Shown one piece after another: positions 9,268 to 17,527 of a DNA stretch of 64,000 bases (position 1 is the first letter of the stretch; each line of letters starts with the position of its first letter). This stretch comes from Phaeospirillum tilakii (GTDB lineage: Bacteria; Pseudomonadota; Alphaproteobacteria; Rhodospirillales; Magnetospirillaceae): contig NZ_JBHUIY010000016.1 of the NCBI RefSeq assembly GCF_042683125.1, forward strand, positions 24,304-88,303, read 5' to 3'. Made by a program: the position numbers and the translations under genes. The notes below the pieces were generated by a model. The model had not been told where the DNA came from and did no database searches. It saw nothing but the letters and a program-made list of their open reading frames with translations.

Positions 9268-9704
9268 GCGCGCCGCCGCCGTTCTGGGAGGCCAAGAGCC
9301 TGTCCGAGCTGACCCGGGCGGAGTGGGAGAGCCTGTGCGACGGCTGCGGCCGCTGCTGTCTGCACAAGCTCGAGGATGCCGATACCGGCGAGATCCACTA
9401 CACCAACGTCGCCTGCAAGCTGCTCGACCTCACCTCCTGCGCCTGTAGCAATTACGAACGGCGCTGGGACAGCGTGCCCGACTGCATCCAGCTGTCGCCC
9501 CGGGTGATCGGCGACCTCGCCTGGCTGCCCTCGACCTGCGCCTACCGCCTGCTGCGCGAGGGGCGGCCGCTGCCGGCGTGGCATCCGCTGGTGTCGGGCG
9601 ATCCCGACAGCGTCCACCGCGCCGGCATCTCGGTACGCGGCCGTGCCGTGCGGGAAAACCGGACCCGCCGGCTCGAACGCCACATCGTCTCTTGGCCGGC
9701 ATGA
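9264..9704 (+). CDS. YcgN-family (UPF0260) cysteine cluster protein
   Basis: A 146-residue protein with CDGCGRCC near residues 29-36 and further cysteines in VACKLLDLTSCACSNYERR, VPDCIQ and STCAYRLL. This spacing is the UPF0260/YcgN signature and suggests a zinc or iron-sulfur site. Residues such as WLPSTCAYRLL and PLPAWHPLVSGDP are characteristic of the family. The molecular function is not established. Its start overlaps the ispE stop by 4 bases, so it is the last gene of the TPR-ispE unit. Confidence 0.88.
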   Translation: MSAPPPFWEAKSLSELTRAEWESLCDGCGRCCLHKLEDADTGEIHYTNVACKLLDLTSCACSNYERRWDSVPDCIQLSPRVIGDLAWLPSTCAYRLLREGRPLPAWHPLVSGDPDSVHRAGISVRGRAVRENRTRRLERHIVSWPA

Positions 9705-9785
9705 TCGCCGGGCGTAGGCTTGACCGAGGCGACCCTCTTTCCCATATCGTGGGACAGGAGAGGATTTGCTCCAGGAGGTTGACCG

Positions 9786-9908
9786 ATGAGACAGCGCACT
9801 TCCCGGGCTCAGGCGGCGGCGGTCGAAGACACCAGCTCCCGCATGGCCGTGATCACCACCGTGGCGCTGTCACTGGCGCTGGCTTGGTTCAGCCTGCTGG
9901 CGGGATGA
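9786..9908 (+). CDS. 40-residue single-span membrane protein
   Basis: A very short gene (40 codons plus stop) preceded by an excellent Shine-Dalgarno site, AGGAGG at 9774-9779, 6 bases before the ATG. The product has a charged N-terminus (RQRTSRAQ, EDTSSR) and one hydrophobic helix, about residues 20-39 (VITTVALSLALAWFSLLAG), ending at the membrane. It stops 37 bp before the HD hydrolase start and may be co-transcribed with it. No known family was recognised. The ribosome site and clean topology are the reasons for calling it. Confidence 0.6.
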   Translation: MRQRTSRAQAAAVEDTSSRMAVITTVALSLALAWFSLLAG

Positions 9909-9945
9909 GCCCCCGCCGCGCCGCCCCGCGATCGGGGCGGACGCG

Positions 9946-10542
9946 GTGAGGTCCCAGCCGGCCGATGCCCCCCCGGCCCGGGCGTGGCAGCGGATGCTGT
10001 CGGGTCGCCGGCTCGATATCCTCGATCCCTCGCCGCTCGACGTCGAAATCCAGGACATCGCCCTCGGCCTGTCCCGGGTCGCCCGCTGGAACGGCCAGAC
10101 CCACGGCGAACACGGCTTTTCGGTCGCCCAGCACAGCCTCGCGGTGGTCGATCTGCTGCGCCGGGCCGAGCCCCGCCTGCCGGTGCCGGCCTTGCGCGCC
10201 GGCCTGCTGCACGACGCGGCCGAATATGTCACCTCGGACCTGATCACCCCGTTCAAGCGCGCGGTCGGCCGTCCCTATGACGAGATCGAACGGCGGGTGG
10301 CGGCGGCGATCCAGCGCGCCTTCGGCCTGCCCGCGCCCCTGCCCGAAGCCTGGGAGCGGGCGATCCATCAGGCCGACCGCGCCGCCGCCTTTGCCGAGGC
10401 GGTGCAACTGGCGGGGTTCGACATCGCCGAGGCGCGCAAGGTGCTGGGCTTTCGCGGCGCGATGCCGGAACTGGACCTGACGCCCTGGCCGGCGGAGCAG
10501 GCGCGGCGGGCGTTCCTCGATCGCTTCGCCGCGCTGGGCTGA
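9946..10542 (+). CDS. HD-domain hydrolase, YfbR-like 5'-nucleotidase family
   Basis: A 198-residue metal-dependent phosphohydrolase. The HD signature is present: RWNGQTHGEHGFSVAQHS supplies the first His, LLHDAAEYVTSDLITPFKR the His-Asp pair, and HQADRAAAFAEA the distal Asp. The arrangement (D-A-E-Y-V-T-D-x-x-x-P-x-K) matches YfbR-type 5'-deoxynucleotidases and related uncharacterised HD proteins. Substrate is inferred only. GTG at 9946 is the only start upstream of the conserved part. The 3' side runs into a hairpin repeat cluster. Confidence 0.8.
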   Translation: MRSQPADAPPARAWQRMLSGRRLDILDPSPLDVEIQDIALGLSRVARWNGQTHGEHGFSVAQHSLAVVDLLRRAEPRLPVPALRAGLLHDAAEYVTSDLITPFKRAVGRPYDEIERRVAAAIQRAFGLPAPLPEAWERAIHQADRAAAFAEAVQLAGFDIAEARKVLGFRGAMPELDLTPWPAEQARRAFLDRFAALG

Positions 10543-10552
10543 TCCCGGATCG

Positions 10553-10735
10553 AACAGGTTACGCGGGCTGCCGCCCCCCGCGCGCTCGCGCGCGATACCA
10601 AACAGGTTACGCGGGCTGCCGCCCGCGGGCCCGCCCGGGGCGATGCCCCGGACCCCCTTTGTTTTCAAAAAAAGGGGGGAGGTCTGGAGGCGCCAGCCTC
10701 CAGGCGGGGGGCGGGGCGGCAGCCCCGAAGGGCCC
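10553..10735. repeat. composite GC-rich hairpin element, copy 2, with tandem partial duplication
   Basis: Starts with ACAGGTTACGCGGGCTGCCG at about 10555, repeated directly at about 10602. Then follow CCGGGGCGATGCCCCGG, ACCCCCTTT, an A/T spacer, AAAGGGGGGAGG, the stem CTGGAGGCGCCAGCCTCCAG, and an outer GCGGGGCGGCAGCCCCG module. The right half is an inverted relative of the left half. It sits between convergent genes and could act as a two-way terminator through the CCCCCTTT...AAAGGGGG core. Confidence 0.7.
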
Positions 10736-12039
10736 TACGGCGCCGCCGGTCCGACCGCGACCAAAGCGAGGGCGTCGGGATCGAGCAGGCGGGCGGCGAC
10801 GCGGCGGACGTCGGCGGCGGTGACGGTATTGATCAGGCCGGGGCGGCGATCGAGGAAATCGAGGCCGAGCCGGTCGGTCTGCATCTGCACCAGCAACTGG
10901 GCGATCGCCGAGGTCGAATCGAGCCCGAGCGGGAACGAGCCGTTGAGGTAGGTCTTGGCATCGGCCAGTTCGGTCTCGGTCGGGCCGTCGTCGCGCATCC
11001 GGCGCAGTTCCTGGCGGATCAGCGCCAGCGACTGGTCGAACCGGCTGTTCTCGGTGGCGACGCCGCCGAACAGCACCCCGGCATGGTCGAGCGGGATCAG
11101 CGCGGTCCACACCCCATAGGCCAGCCCGTTCTTTTCCCGCACCGTCTCGGTCAGGCGCGAGGCGAAGCCGCCGCCGCCGAGGATGTGATTCATCACCGTC
11201 GCGGCGTACCAGTCGGGATCGTCGCGCTTGATCCCGGCCAGCCCGAAATTGGCGACGGTCTGGGGGATGGCGCGGGCAATCCGCTCGCTCTGGCCGTGGG
11301 TGTCGGCGCGGGTCTCGGCCACCGTCAGCGCCGCGCCCCGGGCGGGCAGGCCGGCGAAGGTGGCATCGAGCAGGCGGCCCAGTTCGGGCGGGTCGATGTC
11401 GCCGACCACCCCGATGGTCATCCGGTCGCGGGCGAGCTGGCGGGTGACCTCGCTTTTGAGGTCGGCGACGGTGATGGTCTTGACGGTGGCGATGTCGCCG
11501 CGCGGCGAACGGCCGTAGGGATGGCCGGGGAAGGCGGCGGCGAACCACGCCCGGGCGGCGAGATGCTCGGGGCTTTCGGATTCGCGCATCAGTCCGGTCA
11601 GCAACTGGCCGCGGATCCGCTCGACCGCCGGGGCGTCGAAGCGCGGCGCGGTCAGGGCGAGCCGCAGCAGGTCGAACGCCTCGTCGCGATGCTCGGTCAG
11701 GGTCTTGAGATGGCCGCGCAGGGCGTCGCGGCCGGCGTCGAACGACAGGCCGATCACCCGATCCTCCAGCCGGCGCTGGAACGCCTGCGACCCATAGGGG
11801 CCGGCGCCTTCGTCGAGCAGGGCGGCGGTCATCGTCGCCAGCCCGGTCTTGCCGGCGGGATCGAGCGAGGCCCCGCCCCGGAAGCTGACCTCGACCGCCA
11901 GGATCGGATTGGCATGGTCGCGCACCAGCCAGGCCTCGATTCCGCCCGGGCTGACCACCCGTTCGATGGTGACCGCGCCGGCCGGACCCGACAGGACCAG
12001 GGCGACAAGCAGGGCGCAGACGGCGAGCAGACGCGACAT
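10735..12039 (-). CDS. M16-family peptidase homologue lacking the zinc motif (non-catalytic partner)
   Basis: A 434-residue exported protein (signal peptide in residues 1-23, ending GPAGA) with the two-lobed M16 fold. At the place where active members have HxxEH it reads TMTAALLDEGAG, so no zinc ligands are present. The later conserved parts are intact: GHPYGRSPRGD, ILGGGGFASRLTETVREKNGLAYGVWT and LNGSFPLGLDS. In bacteria an active M16 subunit often pairs with an inactive one encoded next to it, as here. Its ATG overlaps the stop of the upstream catalytic gene by one base (TGATG), so the two are translationally coupled. Confidence 0.93.
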   Translation of the reverse strand: MSRLLAVCALLVALVLSGPAGAVTIERVVSPGGIEAWLVRDHANPILAVEVSFRGGASLDPAGKTGLATMTAALLDEGAGPYGSQAFQRRLEDRVIGLSFDAGRDALRGHLKTLTEHRDEAFDLLRLALTAPRFDAPAVERIRGQLLTGLMRESESPEHLAARAWFAAAFPGHPYGRSPRGDIATVKTITVADLKSEVTRQLARDRMTIGVVGDIDPPELGRLLDATFAGLPARGAALTVAETRADTHGQSERIARAIPQTVANFGLAGIKRDDPDWYAATVMNHILGGGGFASRLTETVREKNGLAYGVWTALIPLDHAGVLFGGVATENSRFDQSLALIRQELRRMRDDGPTETELADAKTYLNGSFPLGLDSTSAIAQLLVQMQTDRLGLDFLDRRPGLINTVTAADVRRVAARLLDPDALALVAVGPAAP

Positions 12040-13436
12040 CAGTGGATCCCCCGTTCGGACGTCTGGGCGGGTGCGGCGGGCGGGACGGACGGTTTCCCGC
12101 CGGTGCCGGGCTCGGGCAGCAGCAGGCCGGTGACCGAGCCCCGGGGGTCGAGCACCCGGGCGGCGGCCTCGGCCACCTCGGCCGGGGTCACCGCCGCGAT
12201 CCGGTCGGGCCAGGATTCGACCTCCTCGACCGAGAGGCCGACGGCGAGGGCCTCGCCCAGCACCTGGGCGCCGGTATGGAGCGAATCCCGGGCATAGGCG
12301 GACGAGGCGCGCAGGCGGGTCTTGGCCCGCTCGATCTCCTCGGGCGGGATCTCGCCCTTGGCGATGCGGGCGATCTCGCGCTCGATCGCCGCTTCGAGCT
12401 TGGCGAGCGGCACCCCCGGGCGCGGCGTCGCGGCGATGGCGAAGCTGGTCTGGCCGACCGCCACCGGGTCGTAGCTGGCGCTGACCCCGGCGGCCAGCCC
12501 CTGCTCGACCACCAGACTGCGGTAAAGCTGGGCGGTGGCGCCGCCGCCGATCACCTCGGCCAGCACTTCCAGCGGCTGGGCCAGCCGGGTCTCGCCCGCC
12601 CGCGCGCTGGGGGCGAGATAGAGCCGGCGCCAGGCCGGCTGGGCGACGCGCGGATCGGTCAGCGTCACCCGCCGCGCCGCCTCGGGCGGCGGCTCCTCGG
12701 TGTGCAACCGGGGCGGCAGCTCGCGCCGGGGCAGCGCGCCGTAATATTTCTCGGCCAGCGGCCGCACCGTGGCGGCATCGACGTCGCCGGCCACCACCAG
12801 CACCGCGTTGTTGGGGGCGTACCAGCGGCGATAGAACGCCAAGGCGTCGTCGCGGCCGAGCCGGGCGATCTCGGACTGCCAGCCGATCACCGGGCGGTGA
12901 TAGGGGCTGTTGAGGAACAGCGCCGCCTCCATCTGCTGGGACAGGCGGGCTTCCGGGCTGTTGCCGACCCGCATCCGCCATTCCTCCAGCACCACCGCCC
13001 GCTCGGTCTCGACGCTGTCGCGGTCGAGCGCGAGGTTGGCCATCCGGTCGGCTTCCATCTTCATCACCAGTTCGAGCCGGTCGGCGGCGACGTTCTGGTA
13101 ATAGCCGGTGTAATCCGAGGTGGTGAAGGCGTTGTCGCGGCCGCCATTGCGGGCGACGATCTTCGAGAACGCCCCGGGCGGCACCTCGGGGGTGCCCTTG
13201 AACATCAGATGTTCGAGCAGATGGGCGAGGCCGCTCTTGCCCGGCTCCTCGTCGGCGGCGCCGACCTTGTACCACACCATGTGCGAGACGATCGGCACGC
13301 GGTGGTTGGGCACCACCACCACGGTCAGCCCGTTGGCCAGGGTGAAGGTCTCGGGATCGAACAGCCGCGCCTCGGCCGGGCGGGCCAGCAGCAGCAGCGC
13401 CGCGAGCAGGAACGAAGGTTTGAGCGCCGCGCGCAT
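12039..13436 (-). CDS. M16-family zinc metallopeptidase (catalytic subunit), periplasmic
   Basis: A 465-residue exported peptidase. The signal peptide is at residues 1-24 (FLLAALLLLARPAEA). The inverted zinc motif is HLLEH in KSGLAHLLEHLMFKGT, about residues 72-76, with a downstream glutamate in the RAVVLEEWRMR segment. The second lobe contains GGGATAQLYRSLVVEQGLA. ATG at 13436 is chosen because the signal starts there and AGGAGG lies about 8 bases upstream. It belongs to the ribF-ileS-lspA-lipoprotein-M16-M16 block, as in many alphaproteobacteria. The likely substrates are periplasmic peptides. Confidence 0.95.
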   Translation of the reverse strand: MRAALKPSFLLAALLLLARPAEARLFDPETFTLANGLTVVVVPNHRVPIVSHMVWYKVGAADEEPGKSGLAHLLEHLMFKGTPEVPPGAFSKIVARNGGRDNAFTTSDYTGYYQNVAADRLELVMKMEADRMANLALDRDSVETERAVVLEEWRMRVGNSPEARLSQQMEAALFLNSPYHRPVIGWQSEIARLGRDDALAFYRRWYAPNNAVLVVAGDVDAATVRPLAEKYYGALPRRELPPRLHTEEPPPEAARRVTLTDPRVAQPAWRRLYLAPSARAGETRLAQPLEVLAEVIGGGATAQLYRSLVVEQGLAAGVSASYDPVAVGQTSFAIAATPRPGVPLAKLEAAIEREIARIAKGEIPPEEIERAKTRLRASSAYARDSLHTGAQVLGEALAVGLSVEEVESWPDRIAAVTPAEVAEAAARVLDPRGSVTGLLLPEPGTGGKPSVPPAAPAQTSERGIH

Positions 13437-13460
13437 GGGCCATCCTCCTGAGGGGGAAGG

Positions 13461-13547
13461 CAGGGCTGCCGCCCGGACCCCCGTTTTTTCAAACAAAGGG
13501 GAGGTTCGGAGGCGTCGGCCTCCGAGCGGGTCCGGGCGGCAGCCCGG
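13461..13547. repeat. composite GC-rich hairpin element, copy 3
   Basis: Outer arms GGGCTGCCGCCCGGAC and GTCCGGGCGGCAGCCC are exact inverted copies. Inside are ACCCCCGTTTTTTC / AAAGGGGAGG and a stem CGGAGGC/GCCTCCG. It separates the DUF3035 lipoprotein gene from the M16 pair on the same strand, so it may attenuate transcription within the block. Confidence 0.7.
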
Positions 13548-13564
13548 TCAGGCCGCCCTCCGGA

Positions 13565-14143
13565 TCAGAAGATGCCTTCGAGGATCGCCTTCTTGCGCCG
13601 CTCGATCTGCGGGGTCTCGCCCTCGGACACCGACTTGCCGAGCGCCTGATTTTCGCGCAGGCGCTGGGTTTCCTTGACCGGATCGACCGCGATGCCGGCC
13701 GGCTCGGGCTTGCGCCAGAACACCATCCGGTCGGTGAAGCTCTTTTCCGCCTCGGCCAAAGCGAGGCTTTCCTTGTCGATCAGCACGCGGATGTCGGGCT
13801 GGATCGACTCGGCGCCGAAGCGTTTGGCGAGGATCACGTCGCCCTGGGTGCGGCCGGCGGTGGCGACCGGGGTGGTCAGGCTGCGCCCGGCCAGCAGCCG
13901 GCGGGCCTGATCGCGCGGCGAGGTTTCCTGCGGCCGGGTCGCGCCGGGCTGGGGCGGGCGCAGATTGAAGTCGGGCGGCAGGGTCAGCGGCGCCCGTTCG
14001 ACCACCTGGAACTCGTCGGGCGGGGCCTTTTCATAGCCCAGCGACCGCCGGACGTCGGTGCAGGCGGACAGCCCGACCCCCAGCCCGAGAATCAGGACGG
14101 CAAGGCCGAGCGCAGGACGGGGGGAGCGGTCATTTGGTCTCAT
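13565..14143 (-). CDS. DUF3035-family lipoprotein
   Basis: A 192-residue lipoprotein. The signal ends in LSAC (residues 25-28), a good lipobox for diacylglyceryl attachment and cleavage by LspA, which is encoded immediately upstream. The mature part contains PPDEFQVVERAPLTLPPDFNLRPP, the hallmark of DUF3035 proteins that sit beside lspA in alphaproteobacteria. Function is unknown; a cell-envelope role is inferred. Its start lies 14 bases inside the 3' end of lspA, which indicates tight coupling. Confidence 0.9.
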   Translation of the reverse strand: MRPNDRSPRPALGLAVLILGLGVGLSACTDVRRSLGYEKAPPDEFQVVERAPLTLPPDFNLRPPQPGATRPQETSPRDQARRLLAGRSLTTPVATAGRTQGDVILAKRFGAESIQPDIRVLIDKESLALAEAEKSFTDRMVFWRKPEPAGIAVDPVKETQRLRENQALGKSVSEGETPQIERRKKAILEGIF

Positions 14144-14660
14144 GGCTCTCAGTCTTAGTCGAATCCGGGCGGCGGAACAAGGAGTCGGCCACCAGCATCA
14201 CGGCACCGATCGTGATCGCCGAATCCGCCAGATTGAAGGCAGGCCAGTGATGCCCGGCCAGATGGACATCGACGAAGTCGGCCACCGCTCCGAAGCGCAG
14301 CCGGTCGATCACGTTGCCGAGCGCGCCGCCGATGATCAGCCCGACCGCCAGCCGCACCAGATCCGAGCCGGCCCGGCGCAGCCACGCCACCAGCCCGACC
14401 ACGATCAGGGCGGACAGGCCCGACAGCACCAGCGGGTCGAGCGGCTCGGCGCCGTTGCCGATGCCGAAGCTGACCCCCCGGTTCCACGCCATCACCAGAT
14501 TGAGCACCGGGGCGAGTTCGATCCGGTAGGGGCTCCAGAACGGGGTGCCGACCACCCCCTCGGGCCGCATCAGCTGCTCGACCACCGCCCATTTGCTGAG
14601 CTGGTCGAGCCCGATCACCAGCGCCGACAGGCCGAGGGCGGCGCGCACCCCGCACCGCAT
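14130..14660 (-). CDS. lspA: lipoprotein signal peptidase (signal peptidase II)
   Basis: A 176-residue inner-membrane aspartyl protease that removes the signal peptide of prolipoproteins. Four membrane spans are visible (about 7-25, 66-86, 92-110 and 138-157). The catalytic aspartates are in GNVIDRLRFGAVADFVDVH and FNLADSAITIG, the standard motifs, and MAWNRGVSFGI is also conserved. Its ATG overlaps the ileS stop (TGATG). The lipoprotein gene directly downstream is a likely substrate. Confidence 0.97.
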   Translation of the reverse strand: MRCGVRAALGLSALVIGLDQLSKWAVVEQLMRPEGVVGTPFWSPYRIELAPVLNLVMAWNRGVSFGIGNGAEPLDPLVLSGLSALIVVGLVAWLRRAGSDLVRLAVGLIIGGALGNVIDRLRFGAVADFVDVHLAGHHWPAFNLADSAITIGAVMLVADSLFRRPDSTKTESHETK

Positions 14661-17527
14661 CAGTTGGCCTCCGCCGCGACCGCCGCCATCGCGGAACCGC
14701 AGCGGGCGCAGACCCCGCCGGCGGCGACCTCGGGCAGCACCTTCCAGCAGCGCGGGCATTTCTCGCCCTCGGCCAGACGCGGCTCGACCGCCACCCCGGC
14801 CACCTCGGGCAGGGTGAAGGCGGCCGGATCGGCGGTGCCGACCCGCAGTTCGGCCCCCGAGGTCAGGAAGATCTCGGCCAGATCGACCCCGTCGAGCAGG
14901 GTCTGGACCTCGGCGCTGACCGTCAGCAGCGGGCTGGCCTGCAACGCCGAACCGATCCGCTTGGCGGCGCGTTCGCGCTCCAGCGCCCCGGTGACGACGC
15001 GGCGCACCTCGCGGATCTTCGCCCAGCGCGCGGCCAGGGCGTCGTCGCGCCACGAAGCCGGCAGGTCGGGGAAGGCTTCGAGATGGACCGAGCCGTCCGC
15101 GGAGGGATGGCGCGCCAGCCACGCTTCCTCGGCGGTGAAGCACAGGAACGGGGCCAGCCATTTGCACAGGGTGTCGAGCAGGAGGTCGAACACGGTGCGG
15201 GCGGCACGGCGGCGCGGTGACTCCGCCGTGTCGCAGTACAGCGCGTCCTTGCGCACGTCGAAATAGAACGCCGACAGATCGACCGCGCAGAAATTATGCA
15301 GCTCGGCGAACAGGCCGTGGAAGGTGAAATCCTCGGCGGCGGCGCGCAGCCCCTGATCCAGTTCGCTCAGCCGGTGCAGCACCCAGCGTTCCAGCTCGGG
15401 CAATTGCTCGAACGGCACCCGCTCGGCCGGGGTGAAGCCGTCGAGCGCGCCGAGCAGATAGCGCAGGGTGTTGCGCAGGCGGCGGTAGATGTCGACCTGG
15501 GTCTTGAGGATCTCCGGCCCGATGCGCAGATCGTCGGAATAATCCGAGCCGGCCACCCACAGCCGCAGGATGTCGGCGCCCTGGGCATCGACCACCTCCT
15601 GCGGCGAGACGACGTTGCCGAGCGATTTCGACATCTTGCGCCCGGCCTCGTCGAGGACGAAGCCATGGGTCAGCACCGCGTCATAGGGCGCCCGGCCCCG
15701 GGTGCCGCAGGATTCCAGCAGCGAGGAATGGAACCAGCCGCGATGCTGGTCCGAGCCTTCGAGATAGAGCGAGGCCGGCCAGGACAACGCCGGCCAGTCG
15801 CCGCTTTCCAGCACGAAGGCATGGGTGCAGCCGGAATCGAACCAGACGTCGAGGATGTCGAACACCTGCTCGTAATCGGCCGGGTCGCGCCCCTCGCCCA
15901 GGAAGCGGGCGGGCGGGCTGGTGAACCAGGCGTCGGAGCCCTCGGCGGCGAAGGCCTCGACCACCCGCGCCATCACCGCCGGGTCGCGCAGCGGCTGGCC
16001 GCTCTTCTTCTCGACGAACACCGCGATCGGCACGCCCCAGGCGCGCTGGCGCGACACGCACCAATCGGGCCGGCTTTCGATCATCGCGCCGATCCGGTTG
16101 CGGCCCTGGGCCGGGACGAAGCGGGTGTCGGCCAGCGCCGACAGCGCCTTGGCCCGAAGCCCGGTCGTCTCCATCGAGATGAACCATTGCGGGGTGTTGC
16201 GGAAGATCAGCGGCGCCTTGGAGCGCCAGGAATGGGGATAGGAATGCTCGATCTTGCCGTGGGCCAGCAGGGTGCCGCATTCGGTCATCGCCGCGATCAC
16301 CGCCTTGGCGACCGGGCTGTAATATTTGCCGTTCTTGCCTTGGGCCAGCACGCTCTGGCCGGCGAAGACCGCGACATGGGAATAATAGGTGCCGTCGGGC
16401 TGCACCGTGTCGGGGATGGCGATATTGTGGGCCTTGCCGAGATGCCAGTCATCCTCGCCATGGCCGGGGGCGATGTGGACGAAGCCGGTGCCGGTGTCGG
16501 TGGTGACGAAATCGCCGGCCAGCAGCGGCACCGCGAAATCGTAGCCGCCCTTGGCCTCGGGATGGTGCTTCAGCGGGTGGTGACAGATCGTGCCGGCAAG
16601 GCGGGCGCCGGGGATCCGCTCGATCACCCGCAGGGCGGCGCCGCTGTCCTTGGCCACCTGCTCGACCAGATCGGCCAGGATCACCAGCCGCTCGCCGACC
16701 TGGGCCAGCCCGCTGGCCGGGGCCTCGGTCACCTCGACCAGGGCGTACTCGAAATCGGCGCCATAGGCGATGGCGCGGTTGCCCGGCATGGTCCAGGGGG
16801 TGGTGGTCCAGATCACCACCTTGGCCCCTTCCAGCGCCGGCAGGCTGGGCGTGACCACCGGGAACTTGACCCAGATGGTGATGCTGGTGTGGTCGTGATA
16901 CTCGACTTCGGCCTCGGCCAAAGCGGTCTTCTCGACCACCGACCACAGCACCGGCTTGGCCCCCTTGTAGAGCGAGCCGTCGAGTAGGAACTTGCCCAGT
17001 TCGGCGACGATGATCGATTCGGCCCGATTGGTCATCGTGGTGTAGGGATGAGTCCAATCGGCGGTGATGCCGAGGCGCTGGAATTCCTCGCGCTGAATCC
17101 CGATCCAGCCGGCGGCGAACTGGCGGCATTCCTCGCGGAAGGTGACGATGTCGATCTCGTCCTTGCTCTTGGCGCCGTTGGCCCCGCCGGCGCGGTACTT
17201 TTCCTCGATCTTCCACTCGATCGGCAGGCCGTGGCAGTCCCAGCCCGGCACGTAGACCGCGTCCTTGCCCAGCATCTGCCGGGTGCGGACGATGACGTCC
17301 TTCAGGATCTTGTTGAGGGCGTGGCCGATATGGAGATGGCCGTTCGCATAGGGCGGGCCGTCATGGAGAATGAACTTCTCCCGCCCTTTCGCCGTCGCGC
17401 GCAGCCGGTCGAACAGCCCGATCCGCGCCCAGCGCTCCAGCAGGCGGGGCTCCAGCGCCGGCAGGCCGGCCTTCATCGGGAATTCGGTCCGGGGCAGGAA
17501 GACGGTGGTCTTGGGGTCGACGGTCAT
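14660..17527 (-). CDS. ileS: isoleucyl-tRNA synthetase
   Basis: A 955-residue class I synthetase that charges tRNA-Ile in the cytoplasm. The HIGH motif is seen as PYANGHLHIGHALNKI near residue 59, and the KMSKS loop as GRKMSKSLGN near residue 630. The editing domain (VIWTTTPWTMPGNRAIAYG) and the C-terminal zinc finger CPRCWKVLPEVAAGGVCARCG are complete. The bacterial-type zinc finger argues for the normal housekeeping enzyme, not a mupirocin-resistant paralogue. It overlaps ribF by 4 bases at the 5' end and lspA by 1 base at the 3' end. Confidence 0.98.
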   Translation of the reverse strand: MTVDPKTTVFLPRTEFPMKAGLPALEPRLLERWARIGLFDRLRATAKGREKFILHDGPPYANGHLHIGHALNKILKDVIVRTRQMLGKDAVYVPGWDCHGLPIEWKIEEKYRAGGANGAKSKDEIDIVTFREECRQFAAGWIGIQREEFQRLGITADWTHPYTTMTNRAESIIVAELGKFLLDGSLYKGAKPVLWSVVEKTALAEAEVEYHDHTSITIWVKFPVVTPSLPALEGAKVVIWTTTPWTMPGNRAIAYGADFEYALVEVTEAPASGLAQVGERLVILADLVEQVAKDSGAALRVIERIPGARLAGTICHHPLKHHPEAKGGYDFAVPLLAGDFVTTDTGTGFVHIAPGHGEDDWHLGKAHNIAIPDTVQPDGTYYSHVAVFAGQSVLAQGKNGKYYSPVAKAVIAAMTECGTLLAHGKIEHSYPHSWRSKAPLIFRNTPQWFISMETTGLRAKALSALADTRFVPAQGRNRIGAMIESRPDWCVSRQRAWGVPIAVFVEKKSGQPLRDPAVMARVVEAFAAEGSDAWFTSPPARFLGEGRDPADYEQVFDILDVWFDSGCTHAFVLESGDWPALSWPASLYLEGSDQHRGWFHSSLLESCGTRGRAPYDAVLTHGFVLDEAGRKMSKSLGNVVSPQEVVDAQGADILRLWVAGSDYSDDLRIGPEILKTQVDIYRRLRNTLRYLLGALDGFTPAERVPFEQLPELERWVLHRLSELDQGLRAAAEDFTFHGLFAELHNFCAVDLSAFYFDVRKDALYCDTAESPRRRAARTVFDLLLDTLCKWLAPFLCFTAEEAWLARHPSADGSVHLEAFPDLPASWRDDALAARWAKIREVRRVVTGALERERAAKRIGSALQASPLLTVSAEVQTLLDGVDLAEIFLTSGAELRVGTADPAAFTLPEVAGVAVEPRLAEGEKCPRCWKVLPEVAAGGVCARCGSAMAAVAAEAN

